This document shows, one piece after another, positions 5,394-6,816 of a DNA stretch of 6,816 bases. Below the pieces are notes generated by a model. It was not told the origin of the DNA, did not search any database, and saw only the letters and a program-made list of their open reading frames with translations. The first letter of the stretch is position 1. Every line of letters begins with the position of its first letter. The stretch comes from Actinomycetes bacterium. GTDB lineage: Bacteria; Actinomycetota; Acidimicrobiia; Spongiisociales; UBA4744. The stretch is from NCBI GenBank assembly GCA_024641205.1, contig JAHEDM010000147.1, positions 1-6,816 on the forward strand, in the 5' to 3' direction. The translations under genes were made by a program, and so were the position numbers.

Positions 5394-6341
5394 ATGGCGC
5401 GTCCGTCCTTCATTGAACGGACCGGCGAGATGCCGGTCGTCAAATTCTGGGTGCGGTTCAGCGCCGCGGGTCCCGGCGTACTAGCCGGGGCCATCGCCTA
5501 CAACATCATCTTCGCTCTGATTCCCGGGGCGGTGGTCTTGCTGACCGCCGCCTCGTTCTTTGGGAGGACCGATCAAGCGCAAGCGGAAACAGTTCGTGTC
5601 ATCTCGCTGATCGCCCCGGTCGAGGTGGCCGAGTTCATCGGCACCGCCCTCAGCGACGCCTCCGGCATCGTTGCCGACCGCAAAGGCGTTGTCATCGTGC
5701 TGGGCGCCGTGTTGGCTCTCTGGTTCGGGACGCGCGGGGTGCTGACGATTATGCGGGTGCTCACCCGGGTCGAGGGGATCGAAGACGACCGGCCTTGGTG
5801 GGAAACGAGGCTCATCGCCACTTGGCTCACGATCGCCGTCGGTCTTGCGCTGGCTCTCTCGCTGGTGTTGATTATCGCCGGGCGGGCGATCAGAGATTGG
5901 CTCCAGGAGATCACCCAAGTGACCTGGCCGGTCGAACTGTGGGCCGCACTGCGGATTCCGGTGGCTTCGCTCGGCTTGTTGGGGTTCTTCTGGCTGTTGT
6001 ACCGGTTCGCTCCACCGCGCCGGCTGCCGGGGGCCTGGCTGGCCGCCGTCATGGCGACCGGAGGTATGGTCGGTTTCTCGCTCGGCCTGCAGCACTATGT
6101 CAATTCGGCCGGTGGGCTAGGGCCGACGTACGCGATATTTGGCGGTGTCGGTCTGCTGCTGTTGTGGCTGTATGTTGTCTCGTATCTGATCATCGTCTCC
6201 GGGTCGGTGGCGGCGGCCACCGCTCGGCGCCGTAAGCGACCACCCTCCGGTGGATCTGCGGATACCACCGAACAGATGAAGCTTGGACTCGAAACACTCG
6301 AACAAGAGGCCGTCGGTCGACGCCGGAACGACGCGAGGTGA
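5394..6341 (+). CDS. YihY/BrkB-family integral membrane protein
   Basis: This 315-residue protein belongs to the YihY/virulence factor BrkB family. Six hydrophobic segments are visible at about 32-54, 98-120, 141-163, 183-204, 214-233 and 247-275. Family hallmarks include GAIAYNIIFALIPGAVVLL (32-50), RFAPPRRLPGAW (204-215) and YAIFGGVGLLLLWLYVVSYLIIVSGS (246-271). The C-terminal tail from about 278 is charged and probably cytoplasmic. Members are widespread in bacteria; their biochemical function is unsettled, and the old ribonuclease BN label is known to be wrong. The ATG at 5394 has a TAACCT box six bases upstream and no proper Shine-Dalgarno. Its stop codon overlaps the GTG of the next gene (GTGA), so the two are probably translated in a coupled way. 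Confidence 0.93.
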   Translation: MARPSFIERTGEMPVVKFWVRFSAAGPGVLAGAIAYNIIFALIPGAVVLLTAASFFGRTDQAQAETVRVISLIAPVEVAEFIGTALSDASGIVADRKGVVIVLGAVLALWFGTRGVLTIMRVLTRVEGIEDDRPWWETRLIATWLTIAVGLALALSLVLIIAGRAIRDWLQEITQVTWPVELWAALRIPVASLGLLGFFWLLYRFAPPRRLPGAWLAAVMATGGMVGFSLGLQHYVNSAGGLGPTYAIFGGVGLLLLWLYVVSYLIIVSGSVAAATARRRKRPPSGGSADTTEQMKLGLETLEQEAVGRRRNDAR

Positions 6342-6816
6342 CGACCACGCTGCGAGACCCGGCGGTGCGGTCCGGTTTGCGACTGCTTGGCAAGACCCTT
6401 CTGCAGTACCGGCGGGAATCTGTGTTCAGTGTCGCCAGCGCATTGCTCTGGATGACGATGGTGGTGCTCACTCCCTACCTCACCAAACTGGTCATCGATC
6501 GGGCCGTCGAGGGCGAACAGCGCGAGATGTTGCTGCCCTTGGTGGGGTTGGTGGTCGCCGCCGGCATGCTGAAAGCCATGGGGATCGGGGGCCGTCGATT
6601 CTTCGCTTTCTCTCTGTCGTACCGGGCCGAGACGGACCTTCGCAACAGGCTCTTCGAGCATTTGCAGCGGCTGGCGTTCTCCTTTCACGATCGGGTGCCG
6701 ACCGGCGAATTGATGGCCCGTTCGTCGAGCGATCTCTCTCAGGTGCGATTGATCTTCGCAATGCTGCCCATCACCACCGCCAACCTGGTGCTGTTCATCG
6801 TTGTGGTGATTGTCTT
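6338..6816 (+). CDS. ABC exporter half-transporter (fused membrane and ATPase type), N-terminal part, cut by window edge
   Basis: An open frame from GTG 6338 runs to the window end (159 full codons) without a stop. The translation begins MTTTLRDPAVRSGLRLLGKT. Membrane helices follow at about 28-48 (VFSVASALLWMTMVVLTPYL) and 63-82. The long intracellular segment RAETDLRNRLFEHLQRLAFSFHDRVPTGELMARSSSDLSQVR (96-137) is the hallmark of type I ABC exporter membrane domains (MsbA/multidrug class). A third helix starts near 143. The nucleotide-binding domain would lie beyond the edge, so fusion is expected from the family but not seen. The GTG overlaps the YihY stop by four bases, with GCGAGG just upstream; translational coupling is likely. 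The substrate is unknown. Confidence 0.88.
   Translation, partial: MTTTLRDPAVRSGLRLLGKTLLQYRRESVFSVASALLWMTMVVLTPYLTKLVIDRAVEGEQREMLLPLVGLVVAAGMLKAMGIGGRRFFAFSLSYRAETDLRNRLFEHLQRLAFSFHDRVPTGELMARSSSDLSQVRLIFAMLPITTANLVLFIVVVIV

Noticed and set aside
5481..6095. Minus-strand open frames (204 and 159 codons) opposite the YihY gene
   Set aside because: They are shadows of a well-supported membrane protein on the plus strand, with no family resemblance.
6095..6688. Minus-strand open frame (197 codons) opposite the YihY end and the ABC exporter start
   Set aside because: The plus strand here carries clear YihY and ABC exporter signatures linked by a GTGA overlap. The minus frame is low-complexity His/Gln/Arg-rich.

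Overview
The window is GC-rich, densely coding DNA that looks actinobacterial. An Acidimicrobiia-like or other high-GC actinomycetote lineage is my best guess, but the sequence does not fix the taxon. The grounds are a TreS-type trehalose synthase, an ABC-2 exporter pair of the DrrA type, GTG starts, an almost complete lack of Shine-Dalgarno sequences, and TAnnnT boxes placed 6-7 bases before most starts, the pattern of actinobacterial leaderless transcripts.

Layout. Positions 1-1833 (minus strand) hold a four-gene run, read right to left: a DUF6941-type protein, a stand-alone Lon substrate-binding (LonN) domain protein, a small ACT-domain protein, and the N-terminus of trehalose synthase (treS), which runs off the left edge. 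The gaps are 36, 34 and 10 bp. Positions 1994-3671 (plus) hold a two-gene ABC-2 exporter: a DrrA-like ATPase and its six-helix permease. Positions 3799-5322 (minus) encode a secreted PQQ-like beta-propeller lipoprotein with a Thr/Ser-rich stalk. Positions 5394-6341 (plus) encode a YihY/BrkB-family membrane protein, overlapped by four bases by the start of an ABC exporter half-transporter cut by the right edge.

The most unusual content is non-coding. The two gaps that bracket the ABC operon (1834-1993 and 3672-3798) each hold a copy of one composite repeat: degenerate CCAG-type heptamers, a conserved core of about 13-14 bp (GAAT(T)GGTATGCCT), then exactly eight CTGG/CCGG-type heptamers spanning 56 bp. 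Both right-hand arrays show the same order, five CTGG units then three CCGG units, but their spacer triplets differ (TTG/TCG against CTA). The family resembles the short tandemly repeated heptamers known from other bacteria. Its function is unknown.

A second window-wide signal is the -10-like hexamer (mostly TAGnnT) at the starts. It suggests that most genes here, even inside the apparent minus-strand operon, can be transcribed separately as leaderless mRNAs. No rRNA, tRNA, CRISPR array, transposase or phage gene was seen.
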